Shown one piece after another: positions 37,657-44,906 of a DNA stretch of 64,000 nucleotides. Source of the stretch: Hypericibacter adhaerens (GTDB lineage: Bacteria; Pseudomonadota; Alphaproteobacteria; Dongiales; Dongiaceae); NCBI RefSeq assembly GCF_008728835.1, contig NZ_CP042582.1, forward strand, positions 558,001-622,000. The letters run 5' to 3'. Every line of letters starts with the position of its first letter. Position 1 is the first letter of the stretch. The position numbers were made by a program, and so were the translations under genes. Under the pieces are notes generated by a model. That model was given only the letters and a program-made list of their open reading frames with translations. It was not told the DNA's origin and did no database searches.

Positions 37657-38136
37657 TCACCCGTTTCGCCGCTTGGCGATCGGCTGGATGAATTGGGGCT
37701 CGATGTCCCAGGGGAACAGGATCCAGGTGTCCTGGCTGACCTCGGTGACGTAGGTGTCGACCAAGGGCTTGCCGGCGGGCTTGGCATAGATGGTTGCGAA
37801 ATGCGCCTTGGGCAGCATCTCGCGCACCGCCCGCGCGGTGCGGCCGGTATCGACCAGATCGTCCACAATGAGCCAGCCTTCGCCGTCGCTGGGCACGCCC
37901 TTCAGCACCTTGAGCTGGCCCTGGCTGAACTCGTCATAGCTGACGATGCAGACGGTATCGATGAGCCGGATATCGAGCTCGCGCGCCACGATGGCGGCCG
38001 GCACCAGTCCGCCGCGAGTGACGGCGGCGATGCCCTTGAAGGGGCCCATTTCCGAAAGGCGCCAGGCGAGCGCCTTGGCGTTGCGGTGCAGCTCCTCCCA
38101 GGTGACGGGGAAGCTCTTGTCCGGCGGTATTGTCAT
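37657..38136 (-). CDS. gpt: Xanthine-guanine phosphoribosyltransferase
   Basis: Predicted 159-residue purine-salvage enzyme converting xanthine, guanine or hypoxanthine to the nucleotide with PRPP. The PRPP-binding loop is [20 protein letters not shown]. Upstream [20 protein letters not shown] is the usual Gpt segment, and the C-terminus [17 protein letters not shown] contains the base-binding WD. The ATG at 38136 has GGAGAA about ten bases upstream; a GTG at 38145 is too close to it. Normal length for the family. Confidence 0.95.
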   Translation of the reverse strand: MTIPPDKSFPVTWEELHRNAKALAWRLSEMGPFKGIAAVTRGGLVPAAIVARELDIRLIDTVCIVSYDEFSQGQLKVLKGVPSDGEGWLIVDDLVDTGRTARAVREMLPKAHFATIYAKPAGKPLVDTYVTEVSQDTWILFPWDIEPQFIQPIAKRRNG

Positions 38137-38204
38137 GGCCGGCACTTCTCCCGCGCCCGGCCCGGTGTCGTCAAGAGCGGGGCCGTCAAGAGCGGGAACG
38201 AGGA

Positions 38205-38645
38205 TCAGGCGCTGAGATCGGGCATCCGGGTCATATAGACGCCGTTGATTCGCCAGGAGCCGTCGGGCTGCTTCTGCATCAGATAGATCATCAGGACGGG
38301 GATGCCGTCGGGACCCACCACCAGGACGTTCTGGGCCGGCCCCATCTCCTCGACCGACAGCTCCTCGAACTCGACCGTGCGCGGCCGGTAGACCTGGGGG
38401 TAGCCGCTGCGGACCATGGCCATGAAGTTGTTGGGGTTCTGGAACTTCTGCTGGATCGCCGGCGAGGCGAAGCCGAAGGCCGTCACGCCATCGTCATGGC
38501 GGAAGGCGTCGATCTGGTCCTCGATCACCTGTCGGATGGCGGTGGCATCGGCCGGTGCCAGGGCGCTGTCGCCGGCCAGGGCCGGCACCGAGAAGAGGCC
38601 GCCCAGCGCCAGGGCAGCCAGTGCCGCGAGGAAGCGAGCCCGCAT
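38205..38645 (-). CDS. Exported DUF4864 domain protein
   Basis: Predicted 146-residue exported protein. Signal peptide [20 protein letters not shown] ending around PALAGD; ATG 38645 with AAGGAAGGG upstream. The mature domain matches DUF4864: [40 protein letters not shown], and a C-terminal [13 protein letters not shown], an NTF2-like fold pattern. Function unknown. Probably monocistronic. Confidence 0.85.
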   Translation of the reverse strand: MRARFLAALAALALGGLFSVPALAGDSALAPADATAIRQVIEDQIDAFRHDDGVTAFGFASPAIQQKFQNPNNFMAMVRSGYPQVYRPRTVEFEELSVEEMGPAQNVLVVGPDGIPVLMIYLMQKQPDGSWRINGVYMTRMPDLSA

Positions 38646-38739
38646 CTGTCCCTTCCTTCCAGGCGCGGGATCGAGCGCCGCACCCTCCATCGAGACTAGG
38701 TCGCGGGGCTGGGGCTTCCAAGGGCTCGGGGGCGGGGCC

Positions 38740-38772
38740 AAAAAGAAACCGGCGCCCCCAGGGGCGCCGGTT
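38740..38772 (-). terminator. Rho-independent terminator of the OmpA-like lipoprotein gene
   Basis: On the minus strand the GC-rich inverted repeat AACCGGCGCCCC/GGGGCGCCGGTT (38747-38772) is followed by TTTCTTTTT. It lies 34 bases past the stop codon at 38806, so it very probably ends that transcript. Confidence 0.85.
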
Positions 38773-38805
38773 CCGTCGTCGGGTTATGAGGTTGGGTGTA
38801 GAGGG

Positions 38806-39957
38806 TTATCGGACGTAAAGGTGGACTTCGTTGGTCTGGGCCGTCGGGCTCGTCATGGTGGAGAGGCTGACGCGGTCGGCCGACAGGCCCATGGAGGTGA
38901 GCGAGCGCATCACCTTGTCGGCGGCGCGGCGCGCAGCGCTGGTGTTGAGCGAGACCTGGGCCGGCGAGCCGGCCGAGGGGGCCACGCCCACCAGATCGAA
39001 GGCGGCGTTGGGACGGCGATCCAGGGTCGCGCTGACGGCGGCGAACAGCGCCTGCTCGTAATCCGGGTTGTCGCGGTCGAACCGGATCACCACCAGCGGG
39101 CGGCCCGTGGCGATGCCGGCGCCGGGCGGCAGGGCCTGCGACATCGCCGGCGCATAGCTGCGCGTGGCGAAGCTCTGGCCATAGAGCTCGCCGTTGTTCA
39201 CGGCCAGCGCCAGGGTGTTGAGGTTGGAGCGCTCGGCGGCGAGATAGTTGGTCTGCCGCGCGACATCCTCGGTCAGCTCGGTCAGGAGGCGGTCCACCAG
39301 CACGGTGGTCTTGTTGGTCTCGTCCTCGAGCACGGTGAGCTGCTCATGATCCTCGTCGACCGCACCGGAAAGACCGAAGGCCGCGCGCGTGGCCTCGAGC
39401 AGGTAGCTCGCGAGGCCCGCATTGCTGGCGACCTCGTTGGCGAGCGAGTTCATCCGGCCGAGGTCGGTGTTCACCTGCTCGAGCTGGGCCTGGGCCTGGT
39501 TCCAGGCGGCGACCAGGATCGGGTTGCCCTTGGTGGTGCCGACCTGCAGCTTGGCTTCGATGGCGCCGACCGTGTTGTGGTAGTTGTTCGCGTTGGCGAT
39601 CGCCTGCTGACGCAACTGCTGCAGCTGGCTGTTTTCATCCGTGACCGAGGTCTGCAGCCGCGTCAGATCGCCGCGCAACTCCTCGACCTTCTTGCCGACG
39701 ACCGTGCCGGTCGGCTGGCCCGGCGTGACCCCTTCAGGCTTGAAGCTGCCACTGCCGAGCTGCTGCAGATTGGCATTGCTCGTCGTGGGCGTGGTGGTGG
39801 CGGGCGTGGCGGAAGCGGTCTGGGTCGAGCTGCTGGGGCTGGCCGGGGTGGAGCCCTGCGCCGTTTGCGAAGAAGCCGCAGGCTGATTGCTGACCGTGCA
39901 TCCCGACAGGATGAGAAGGGCGCCTGCGATGGCTGCGCAAAAAGGCTTCATGCTCAT
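38806..39957 (-). CDS. Lipoprotein with coiled coil and OmpA-like C-terminal domain
   Basis: Predicted 383-residue lipoprotein. Lipobox LILSGC (Cys20), a long Ser/Thr/Ala/Gln-rich linker (residues about 24-65), a central helical region with coiled-coil character (about 85-270; VGKKVEELRGDLTRLQTSVT), and a C-terminal domain (about 285-383; PLVVIRFDRDNPDYEQALFA, AARRAADKVMRSLTSMGLSA) with the layout of an OmpA peptidoglycan-associated domain, although the canonical NxxLSxxRAxxV helix is diverged. Likely a cell-envelope structural lipoprotein. The start may be 39957 or the second ATG at 39951. A strong terminator follows the gene. Confidence 0.75.
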   Translation of the reverse strand: MSMKPFCAAIAGALLILSGCTVSNQPAASSQTAQGSTPASPSSSTQTASATPATTTPTTSNANLQQLGSGSFKPEGVTPGQPTGTVVGKKVEELRGDLTRLQTSVTDENSQLQQLRQQAIANANNYHNTVGAIEAKLQVGTTKGNPILVAAWNQAQAQLEQVNTDLGRMNSLANEVASNAGLASYLLEATRAAFGLSGAVDEDHEQLTVLEDETNKTTVLVDRLLTELTEDVARQTNYLAAERSNLNTLALAVNNGELYGQSFATRSYAPAMSQALPPGAGIATGRPLVVIRFDRDNPDYEQALFAAVSATLDRRPNAAFDLVGVAPSAGSPAQVSLNTSAARRAADKVMRSLTSMGLSADRVSLSTMTSPTAQTNEVHLYVR

Positions 39958-40151
39958 GCGATGGCTCGACCCTGCATTGCTTCATCGTAGGGAATCGCCG
40001 ACCGGCAGACGCCAGTCCGCATGCACACGCCACTTCCCCGCGATCCCCCATTTTGGCGCCGGAATCATAACGAAGCCCTACCAGTGCCACAAGCGGGTTT
40101 TCCCGCTAGACTGCGAAGAATTCAGCCCTTTTTGACGTTTGGTTGGTGCCC

Positions 40152-40180
40152 TTGCCAGCGTCGCGGGCTTCCTGTAGGTT
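40152..40180 (+). promoter_or_regulatory. Candidate promoter of tRNA-Arg
   Basis: TTGCCA (40152-40157) and TAGGTT (40175-40180) are separated by 17 bases and end 50 bases before the tRNA. The -10 is imperfect, so this is only the best-placed candidate. Confidence 0.4.
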
Positions 40181-40230
40181 CCGCCGCCTGTCGCGGGGCG
40201 CCCTGGCGCTTCACACGCGACAACAGGCTT

Positions 40231-40307
40231 GCGCCCGTAGCTCAACTGGATAGAGCACCAGACTACGAATCTGGGGGTTGGGAGTTCGAGTCTCTCCGGG
40301 CGCGCCA
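40231..40307 (+). tRNA. tRNA-Arg (anticodon ACG)
   Basis: A complete cloverleaf: acceptor arms GCGCCCG (40231-40237) and CGGGCGC (40297-40303), D-arm around AGCTCAACTGGATAGAGC, anticodon stem-loop CCAGA-CTACGAA-TCTGG with anticodon ACG, T-arm GGGAGTTCGAGTCTCTCC region, and encoded CCA at 40305-40307. ACG-tRNA-Arg reads CGN codons after wobble deamination. Its 3' side borders the decayed, compositionally distinct segment that follows. Confidence 0.97.
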
Positions 40308-40774
40308 ATTCCCCCCAACTTCAATAGATTGCTAGAACGCCTTCTACGGCGCAGGTGGAATCATGCCCTTGGGGTAGCGCCCGGGGTAGTAACAGCGCTT
40401 TCGGGAGGCCCTTTGTGCTCTCGATCGCTCATTCCAAAGTGGCTCGGATCGGTCACCATCACGTGTCGCTTGCCCGTCACGTCCCTGTCGCGGCGTTGTC
40501 CACCAGATTCCGCTCACTGATCGGAAATCAAGTCTCGATCATGGATGCGCGACGGCTGCGCCTCAGGGCCAGAGGGCGGGAACGTCACTGTATCGATCCC
40601 TGGAGCATGGCAGCAGGGCGAAGGAGGCGATCAAGGATCTGCCGCTGGCCCTCTCGCACCCGGGCTCGTCGATACCGAGCCCCGGAAGCTGCTGCATCCC
40701 GCCCTCCGGGAGGGCGATCCGGGCGCTTGCCAAGCTCCTAATCGTAGAACATTACCACGACAAGGAGGCAGCAG
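40308..40774. other. Gene-poor segment downstream of tRNA-Arg
   Basis: About 470 bp with no confident gene. A minus-strand open stretch of about 50 codons (40361-40517) reads DVTGKRHVMVTDPSHFGMSD without a usable start. On the plus strand, near 40690-40800, a protein-like stretch AIRALAKLLIVEHYHDKEAA lacks a start and runs out of frame. Both look like decayed gene fragments. A small palindrome GCCCTCCGGGAGGGC lies at 40701-40715. I found no second copy of the tRNA 3' end that would mark an attachment site. Confidence 0.5.
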
Positions 40775-40960
40775 ATGCGCGCGAAGCGATCCGAAAGCCC
40801 CACCAATATGGCCTACACCATCGAACTGAAACTCGAAATTCGTGATGGTTCGGGGATAGCAGATTCGGAACTTATCGAGCAGGTAATGGATGCAGTCCGG
40901 GCATATCACAACCGGGGGCGGTTGTTTTCGGGGCGGCGGATGCCCGACGGCGATTCGTGA
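40775..40960 (+). CDS. Small hypothetical protein
   Basis: A 61-residue frame with a perfect AAGGAGG six bases before its ATG. The sequence TNMAYTIELKLEIRDGSGIA then ELIEQVMDAVRAYHNRGRLF looks like a genuine short alpha/beta protein, ending in a basic/acidic tail. No family recognised. However, another frame across the same ribosome site also looks protein-like (see preceding segment), so the ribosome site may be coincidental. It is followed after three bases by an interrupted ORF. Confidence 0.4.
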   Translation: MRAKRSESPTNMAYTIELKLEIRDGSGIADSELIEQVMDAVRAYHNRGRLFSGRRMPDGDS

Positions 40961-40963
40961 TTC

Positions 40964-41296
40964 TTGAATACGTCAGCAGGAACTACCGAAGTCGAGAGGA
41001 GGACCGATGAGCGGCTAAAGCCCGTCGACGAAGAAGCATTCCAGAATCGTTTCCCGATGTGGGATGAGGTTCGGCCCGACATCTCTCTAGCTCTCGATAT
41101 TTAATGGGCGATCGATAAGCGGATAGAGGAACTGCGGGAGTTGGAGGCCGCCCTCGGCAATGCCAGCGATGATCTCAGCAAGACTCAGAGTCGGAAAAGC
41201 ATGTCTTCGGCGCGGCGCAAGCTGCGCGGCTTAATGGACCGGCCCCGCAGGAAACTGGCTGAGCCCATCCCAATTGAGGGATGTGGCGAGGACTAA
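40964..41296 (+). pseudogene. ORF interrupted by an in-frame stop, product unknown
   Basis: From a TTG at 40964 the frame reads a plausible protein (RLKPVDEEAFQNRFPMWDEV, then RPDISLALDI), meets TAA at 41102-41104, and continues in the same frame with coiled-coil-like DKRIEELRELEAALGNASDD to a final TAA at 41294. The continuity of protein-like sequence on both sides suggests a point-mutated gene of about 110 codons. No family recognised. Confidence 0.45.
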
Positions 41297-41540
41297 TGTT
41301 GCTTCCGCCAATCCCAGGGGTAAGTGAACTCCTTCGCCCATAGCCCGCGCCGGCCTTCCGGGCCTCGTCCTCGGCCGAGACATAGGTCTCGGTGAAATGC
41401 CGATACGCAAGGGTCTGACCCTGCCTCACCATCCACCGGTTCAGATCCTCGCCGGCCATATAGCAGACGGCGACGATGCGTCTGTACTGGTCGCGGTCTT
41501 TCCCCTACGGGCGAGCCTTGCCTCAGCCGCAAAGATCGAG
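41293..41540 (-). pseudogene. Thermonuclease (SNase-like) gene remnant, frameshifted
   Basis: The minus strand encodes the C-terminal part of a staphylococcal-nuclease-like protein: DRDQYRRIVAVCYMAGEDLN, RWMVRQGQTLAYRHFTETYV, SAEDEARKAG, which is the typical C-terminal half of bacterial thermonuclease-family proteins. The reading frame then shifts and the expected ending GLWAKEFTYPWDWRKQH appears in another frame, ending at TAG 41293. Upstream (towards 41540) the frame is also broken and the catalytic N-terminal half is missing. Clearly a decayed gene fragment. Confidence 0.7.
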
Positions 41541-41553
41541 TTAGTCTCGCCGA

Positions 41554-42279
41554 GTGCGGGGGAAATATCTAATTATTATGCTCGTTATCATTGTCGCCGC
41601 CTGTGAGGCGCGACAGCTTCCTCCATCGTCGACGGCGTCAGCATCTTCGACGACAGCATGGTCCGACGAGGAGGTCGACCGCGAGTTCGTCAAGAGGGCG
41701 ATCCGCGGCTGCATCGACGCCGGCCAACTAGGCGACACAGCAGAGAGCTTACTGTCGAACTGCAGATGCGCAGGGCAAGAAAAGCTGCGTGCTACGCCAG
41801 CCAATATCAGGCGCTTGATCGTCGAAAAGAATCTGCACCTGACCGCCATGGAGATGCAAAAGCTCTATGATTATGAGGCGCTGATGGCCGGGTTGCGCAT
41901 GAATTGTCCCGCAGCCTACAATTTTATGAGTGGCAATTCGGATGCACCAGTCCCCCAGGCCTCATCGCCGACCGATGCCGATGCGATGACTGACGTGGAG
42001 GTCAGGCAGAAATTCATTGAGATATTCACGCGAAAGTGCGTCGCGGGAGAAAAGGCGGAAACGAGTCTCACGCCTGCTGAACTTTCGACCAACTGCAACT
42101 GTGCGGGCCGCCAAGTCTTCACGCTGATGTCGAGATCCATGAGACGGCAAATGGTGGAAGGGCAACTGCCGGAACCTGAAAGCCGCCAATATCTGGAGCG
42201 CCGATCTCCCTCGCTCATGGCTCTCTTGAGCACCAACTGTCCCCAAACCACGCGACTTTTCACGTACGGCAGCCCATAG
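41554..42279 (+). CDS. Putative lipoprotein with two copies of a four-cysteine module
   Basis: Predicted 241-residue lipoprotein; GTG start supported by similarity to the convergent paralogue, which begins identically (MRGK). Lipobox VAAC (Cys17). Module 1 spans about residues 38-122 with Cys53, Cys70, Cys72 and Cys118 (LSNCRCAGQEKL ... LRMNCPAAY). Module 2 spans about 147-235 with Cys162, Cys181, Cys183 and Cys229 (STNCNCAGRQVF ... LSTNCPQTT). The spacing C-x-C-x45-C is the same in both. Function unknown; even cysteine number suggests two disulfides per module in the periplasm. Composition is less GC-rich than the chromosome around it. Confidence 0.65.
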   Translation: MRGKYLIIMLVIIVAACEARQLPPSSTASASSTTAWSDEEVDREFVKRAIRGCIDAGQLGDTAESLLSNCRCAGQEKLRATPANIRRLIVEKNLHLTAMEMQKLYDYEALMAGLRMNCPAAYNFMSGNSDAPVPQASSPTDADAMTDVEVRQKFIEIFTRKCVAGEKAETSLTPAELSTNCNCAGRQVFTLMSRSMRRQMVEGQLPEPESRQYLERRSPSLMALLSTNCPQTTRLFTYGSP

Positions 42280-42496
42280 CCTTCTCGGGCGCCTTAAAGC
42301 AACAGCTCGCGCCCTCTGACCTTGCCCCATATCCAGGAAGCATTGTGCCACGCAACGGCCCGACGGGTCGAAGCGCAGGCGCCGCCGGTGCTCAATGTGC
42401 TGGTCGAGGTGATGAACGATTTAACCGCGCTTGAGCCCGAGAAAGGCTGCCCTCGGGAGCCGACTGTCAGCACCGACTTTCTCGGGCGCGAATCGG

Positions 42497-42853
42497 CTAG
42501 CCTCCCCCCGTAGATTGGGACCACGCCTTATAGGCTGCTGGACAGTTCATCCTGATTCCGGCGTTAACTCTGTCCGAATCGTAGATATTCGCGAATTCCT
42601 CGGCCGTGAGCGTCATACGGTGCTCGACAAGTAACCGCCTTATATTAGGGGGCGTACCAAGTAGCTCCTCATGGGCAACGCATTGGCAGTTTTTGCGGAG
42701 CGCCTCTGGCGTGGTGCCGTGTTTACCGTGGCTAACGCAACCCAGCACGGCTTGCCGCGTAAATTCGGCATCAATCTCTTCGTCGGATCTGTTCACTGCA
42801 GAACAGGCGACGACAACGACCCCGAGCAAAATCGTTAATATTTTCCCCCGCAT
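42497..42853 (-). CDS. Putative lipoprotein with one four-cysteine module (paralogue)
   Basis: Predicted 118-residue lipoprotein, paralogous to the gene at 41554-42279 but on the opposite strand. Start MRGKILTILLGVVVVAC with lipobox Cys17, then one module with Cys39, Cys56, Cys58 and Cys104 (LRKNCQCVAHEELL, GTPPNIRRLLVEHRMTLTAE, IRMNCPAAYKAW). Alignment to module 1 of the paralogue is clear (GTPPNIRRLLVE against ATPANIRRLIVE; MNCPAAY in both). The Cys spacing C-x16-C-x-C-x45-C is identical to module 1. Function unknown. Confidence 0.65.
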   Translation of the reverse strand: MRGKILTILLGVVVVACSAVNRSDEEIDAEFTRQAVLGCVSHGKHGTTPEALRKNCQCVAHEELLGTPPNIRRLLVEHRMTLTAEEFANIYDSDRVNAGIRMNCPAAYKAWSQSTGGG

Positions 42854-42987
42854 CGGTTGATGCTACTGCCGGCTGCGAACAAAGAAAAGGGGCCGGAGGC
42901 TTCGGGTGTCATCCCGCGGCCGGTCGGCGGTGTGAATGGGAGCTGTTGCTGGACGCGGGCGGGATCCTGTCGCCGCGGTCCGGAACC

Positions 42988-43929
42988 TTAGAGGGTCCGG
43001 AGGTAAGTCTCCCAGCGCCAGTCACGTAAGTGAAACCGTCCGCGCAGGTTGAGCCAGGCGCCGTATTTCGCATAGTCGAAGCGAAGGGTGGAAAGGCGCC
43101 GTTGGACCGAGGTCCATAAGGTCCATTTGATGCAGATCAGAGCCTTGTAGACGGCGATGCGCGCCTTCAGCTCGGGACGGCAGGCGCCGAAATAGGCTTC
43201 GATCAGCTCGTCCTCGATCGCCTCGGGAAAGAACAGCTCGAAGAACCAGATGGCGAGGTCGGCGCAGCGGTCGTTGTTGGAGGCATACTCGAAATCGACG
43301 AGCTTGATCTCCTTCCGGTCGTTGACCATGAAGTCGGTGACGTAGGTATCGTTGATGCAAGGCACGATATCCAAGCCCGCCGCGGTGAGCGCGCGGCGGA
43401 TCCGGCCGTAGTGCCATTGCAGCGCTTCCCAGTCCCGCGGGAGCGCCGCGGCGAGCTCGCCGACCTGCCGGCGATGCTCCTCGATCATGTCGAAATAGGT
43501 CTTGGTCAGGCTCAGCGCCGGCCCCTGATGGAGCTGCTTCAGGGCGGCCAGGGAATTCATGCGGACATCGCGATCCCGGAAATCGATGCTGTTGCAGCTC
43601 CGGTATCCGGCCAGATACTCGAACACCTCGACGCCGCTGTCCTCCAGATAGTGGAGGACGCGCGGGCCCACGCCGACCAGCGCCGCCTTGAGGTTGGCGT
43701 CATGCGCGGCCTTGCGGTCGATGAACATCTCCGTTCCCGTTCCGGGCACCTTCAGGAACAGCAGCTCGTTGCCGGGCTCGCGGCGAATCCGCCAGTTCGC
43801 GTTGGTGATGCCGGCGGCGATGCGCTCATAGGCGAGATCCTGCCCCTGCAGCTCGGGGATCCGGCGCAACGCGGTCTCGACGGCCGCCTCGTCCGCGGTG
43901 GAGGCCTGGCCCAGCCGTTTCTCGGGCAT
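42988..43929 (-). CDS. Choline/ethanolamine kinase-like phosphotransferase, atypical active site
   Basis: Predicted 313-residue protein of the aminoglycoside phosphotransferase/choline kinase fold. ITNANWRI and LLFLKVPGTGTEMFIDRKAA fit the ATP-binding N-lobe of LicA/choline kinases, and VDFEYASNNDRCADLAIWFF fits the Mg-binding DFE region (Asp212). The catalytic loop is unusual: the HxDxxxxN motif reads INDTYVTD (192-199), so catalytic Asp194 is kept but His is Ile and the metal-binding Asn is Asp199. ATG 43929 has GGAGG seven bases upstream and sits one base after the stop of the upstream paralogous kinase. Confidence 0.85.
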   Translation of the reverse strand: MPEKRLGQASTADEAAVETALRRIPELQGQDLAYERIAAGITNANWRIRREPGNELLFLKVPGTGTEMFIDRKAAHDANLKAALVGVGPRVLHYLEDSGVEVFEYLAGYRSCNSIDFRDRDVRMNSLAALKQLHQGPALSLTKTYFDMIEEHRRQVGELAAALPRDWEALQWHYGRIRRALTAAGLDIVPCINDTYVTDFMVNDRKEIKLVDFEYASNNDRCADLAIWFFELFFPEAIEDELIEAYFGACRPELKARIAVYKALICIKWTLWTSVQRRLSTLRFDYAKYGAWLNLRGRFHLRDWRWETYLRTL

Positions 43930-43930
43930 C

Positions 43931-44890
43931 TCAGAGCCTCCGCAGCATCTCGTCCACCGGCCAGGTGCGCAGGTGATAGCGGCATCGCAGCAGCCGGAAC
44001 TCGCCATATTTCAGGAACTCGACGTGACGGCGCGGCGAGGATTGCGCGGCGATCAAGGCCAGCCGGGCCCATAGCATGTCGTCGAGGATCATGTGCAGCT
44101 TGACCCGGTTCGCCAGCTTCCGGTCGAAGCTCCCGCGATAGATCTCGATCGCTTCTTCGATGCCGTCGTCCCACGGCTCGATATCGAGCAGCGCGGCGGC
44201 GAGGTCGTAGAGCGGATCGTTGTTGGCCGCGAAGTCGAAATCGACGAGGAGGAGGGCGTCGTTCGGCCCCAGCAGAACATTGGAGCTGTGGCCGTCCCCA
44301 TGGCACGGCCGCAGCTCGTATCCCGATGCGGCGAAGGCGGCGGCGATGCGATCGGCATAATCGACGAACGTGCGGTGATCGTCGGGCCAGATCGTGCCGA
44401 GACGATCGCCCAGCGCGGTCAGCTCCTGAAGATGGCTGAAGATCGTGCGGTGACGGGGAAACGGGCGGCCGTCGTGAAGCCGCTTCTTCAGCCCGATCAG
44501 GGCCTCTCGGCGCGGCCCCCGCGGCAGCTCGTCCATATAGGCGCCGCGCCAGCCCTCTCCGAGCCAGGTCAGCGCGATGGCGCCGCTGGTCTCGTCGTAG
44601 GCGATGGCGGCCGGCGTCACGCCGATGGCGGCGGCGGCCTCGATGGCGCCATGCGCGGCGGCGGGGTCCAGGAAGGGCGCCATGTCGGGGCTCGGCACCT
44701 TCAGGAAGGCCTGCGTCTCCCCGGCTTCCACCAGCCAGCAATCATGGTCGACGGCCGAGAACATCGGCACGGCGATCGTTGCGGCAGCGGGATGCAGGCC
44801 GATCGCGCCGCCGCCCCAGCAGGCCATCCGCCGGGCCGCCGCCTCGGCGCGCTCGCGCGGGGAAGCCGGTCCGGTAGCTTCGATGGCCAT
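43931..44890 (-). CDS. Choline/ethanolamine kinase-like phosphotransferase, canonical active site
   Basis: Predicted 319-residue kinase of the same fold as the next gene but only distantly similar. The catalytic loop is canonical, CHGDGHSSNVLL with His197, Asp199 and Asn204, and the Mg-binding Asp217 lies in LLVDFDFAANNDPLYDLAAA. Such enzymes phosphorylate choline, ethanolamine, homoserine or other small hydroxyl/amino-alcohol substrates. It follows the amidase by 16 bp and is translationally coupled (one-base gap) to the downstream atypical kinase, placing both in the amidase operon. Confidence 0.85.
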   Translation of the reverse strand: MAIEATGPASPRERAEAAARRMACWGGGAIGLHPAAATIAVPMFSAVDHDCWLVEAGETQAFLKVPSPDMAPFLDPAAAHGAIEAAAAIGVTPAAIAYDETSGAIALTWLGEGWRGAYMDELPRGPRREALIGLKKRLHDGRPFPRHRTIFSHLQELTALGDRLGTIWPDDHRTFVDYADRIAAAFAASGYELRPCHGDGHSSNVLLGPNDALLLVDFDFAANNDPLYDLAAALLDIEPWDDGIEEAIEIYRGSFDRKLANRVKLHMILDDMLWARLALIAAQSSPRRHVEFLKYGEFRLLRCRYHLRTWPVDEMLRRL

Positions 44891-44906
44891 CGACAGGGCG
44901 CCCCTG

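Noticed and set aside
40361-40517. Minus-strand open stretch reading KRHVMVTDPSHFG
   Set aside because: About 50 codons with no start codon and no family I can name; listed only as part of the gene-poor segment.
42322-42513. A 63-residue plus-strand frame (VEAQAPPVLNVLVEVMNDLT) reminiscent of phage terminase-associated helices
   Set aside because: Too short and without a ribosome site; the resemblance is only stylistic. It may be another decayed fragment of the tRNA-linked segment.
40308-42900. Attachment-site duplication of the tRNA-Arg 3' end
   Set aside because: No second copy of the T-arm/acceptor sequence was found downstream within the window.
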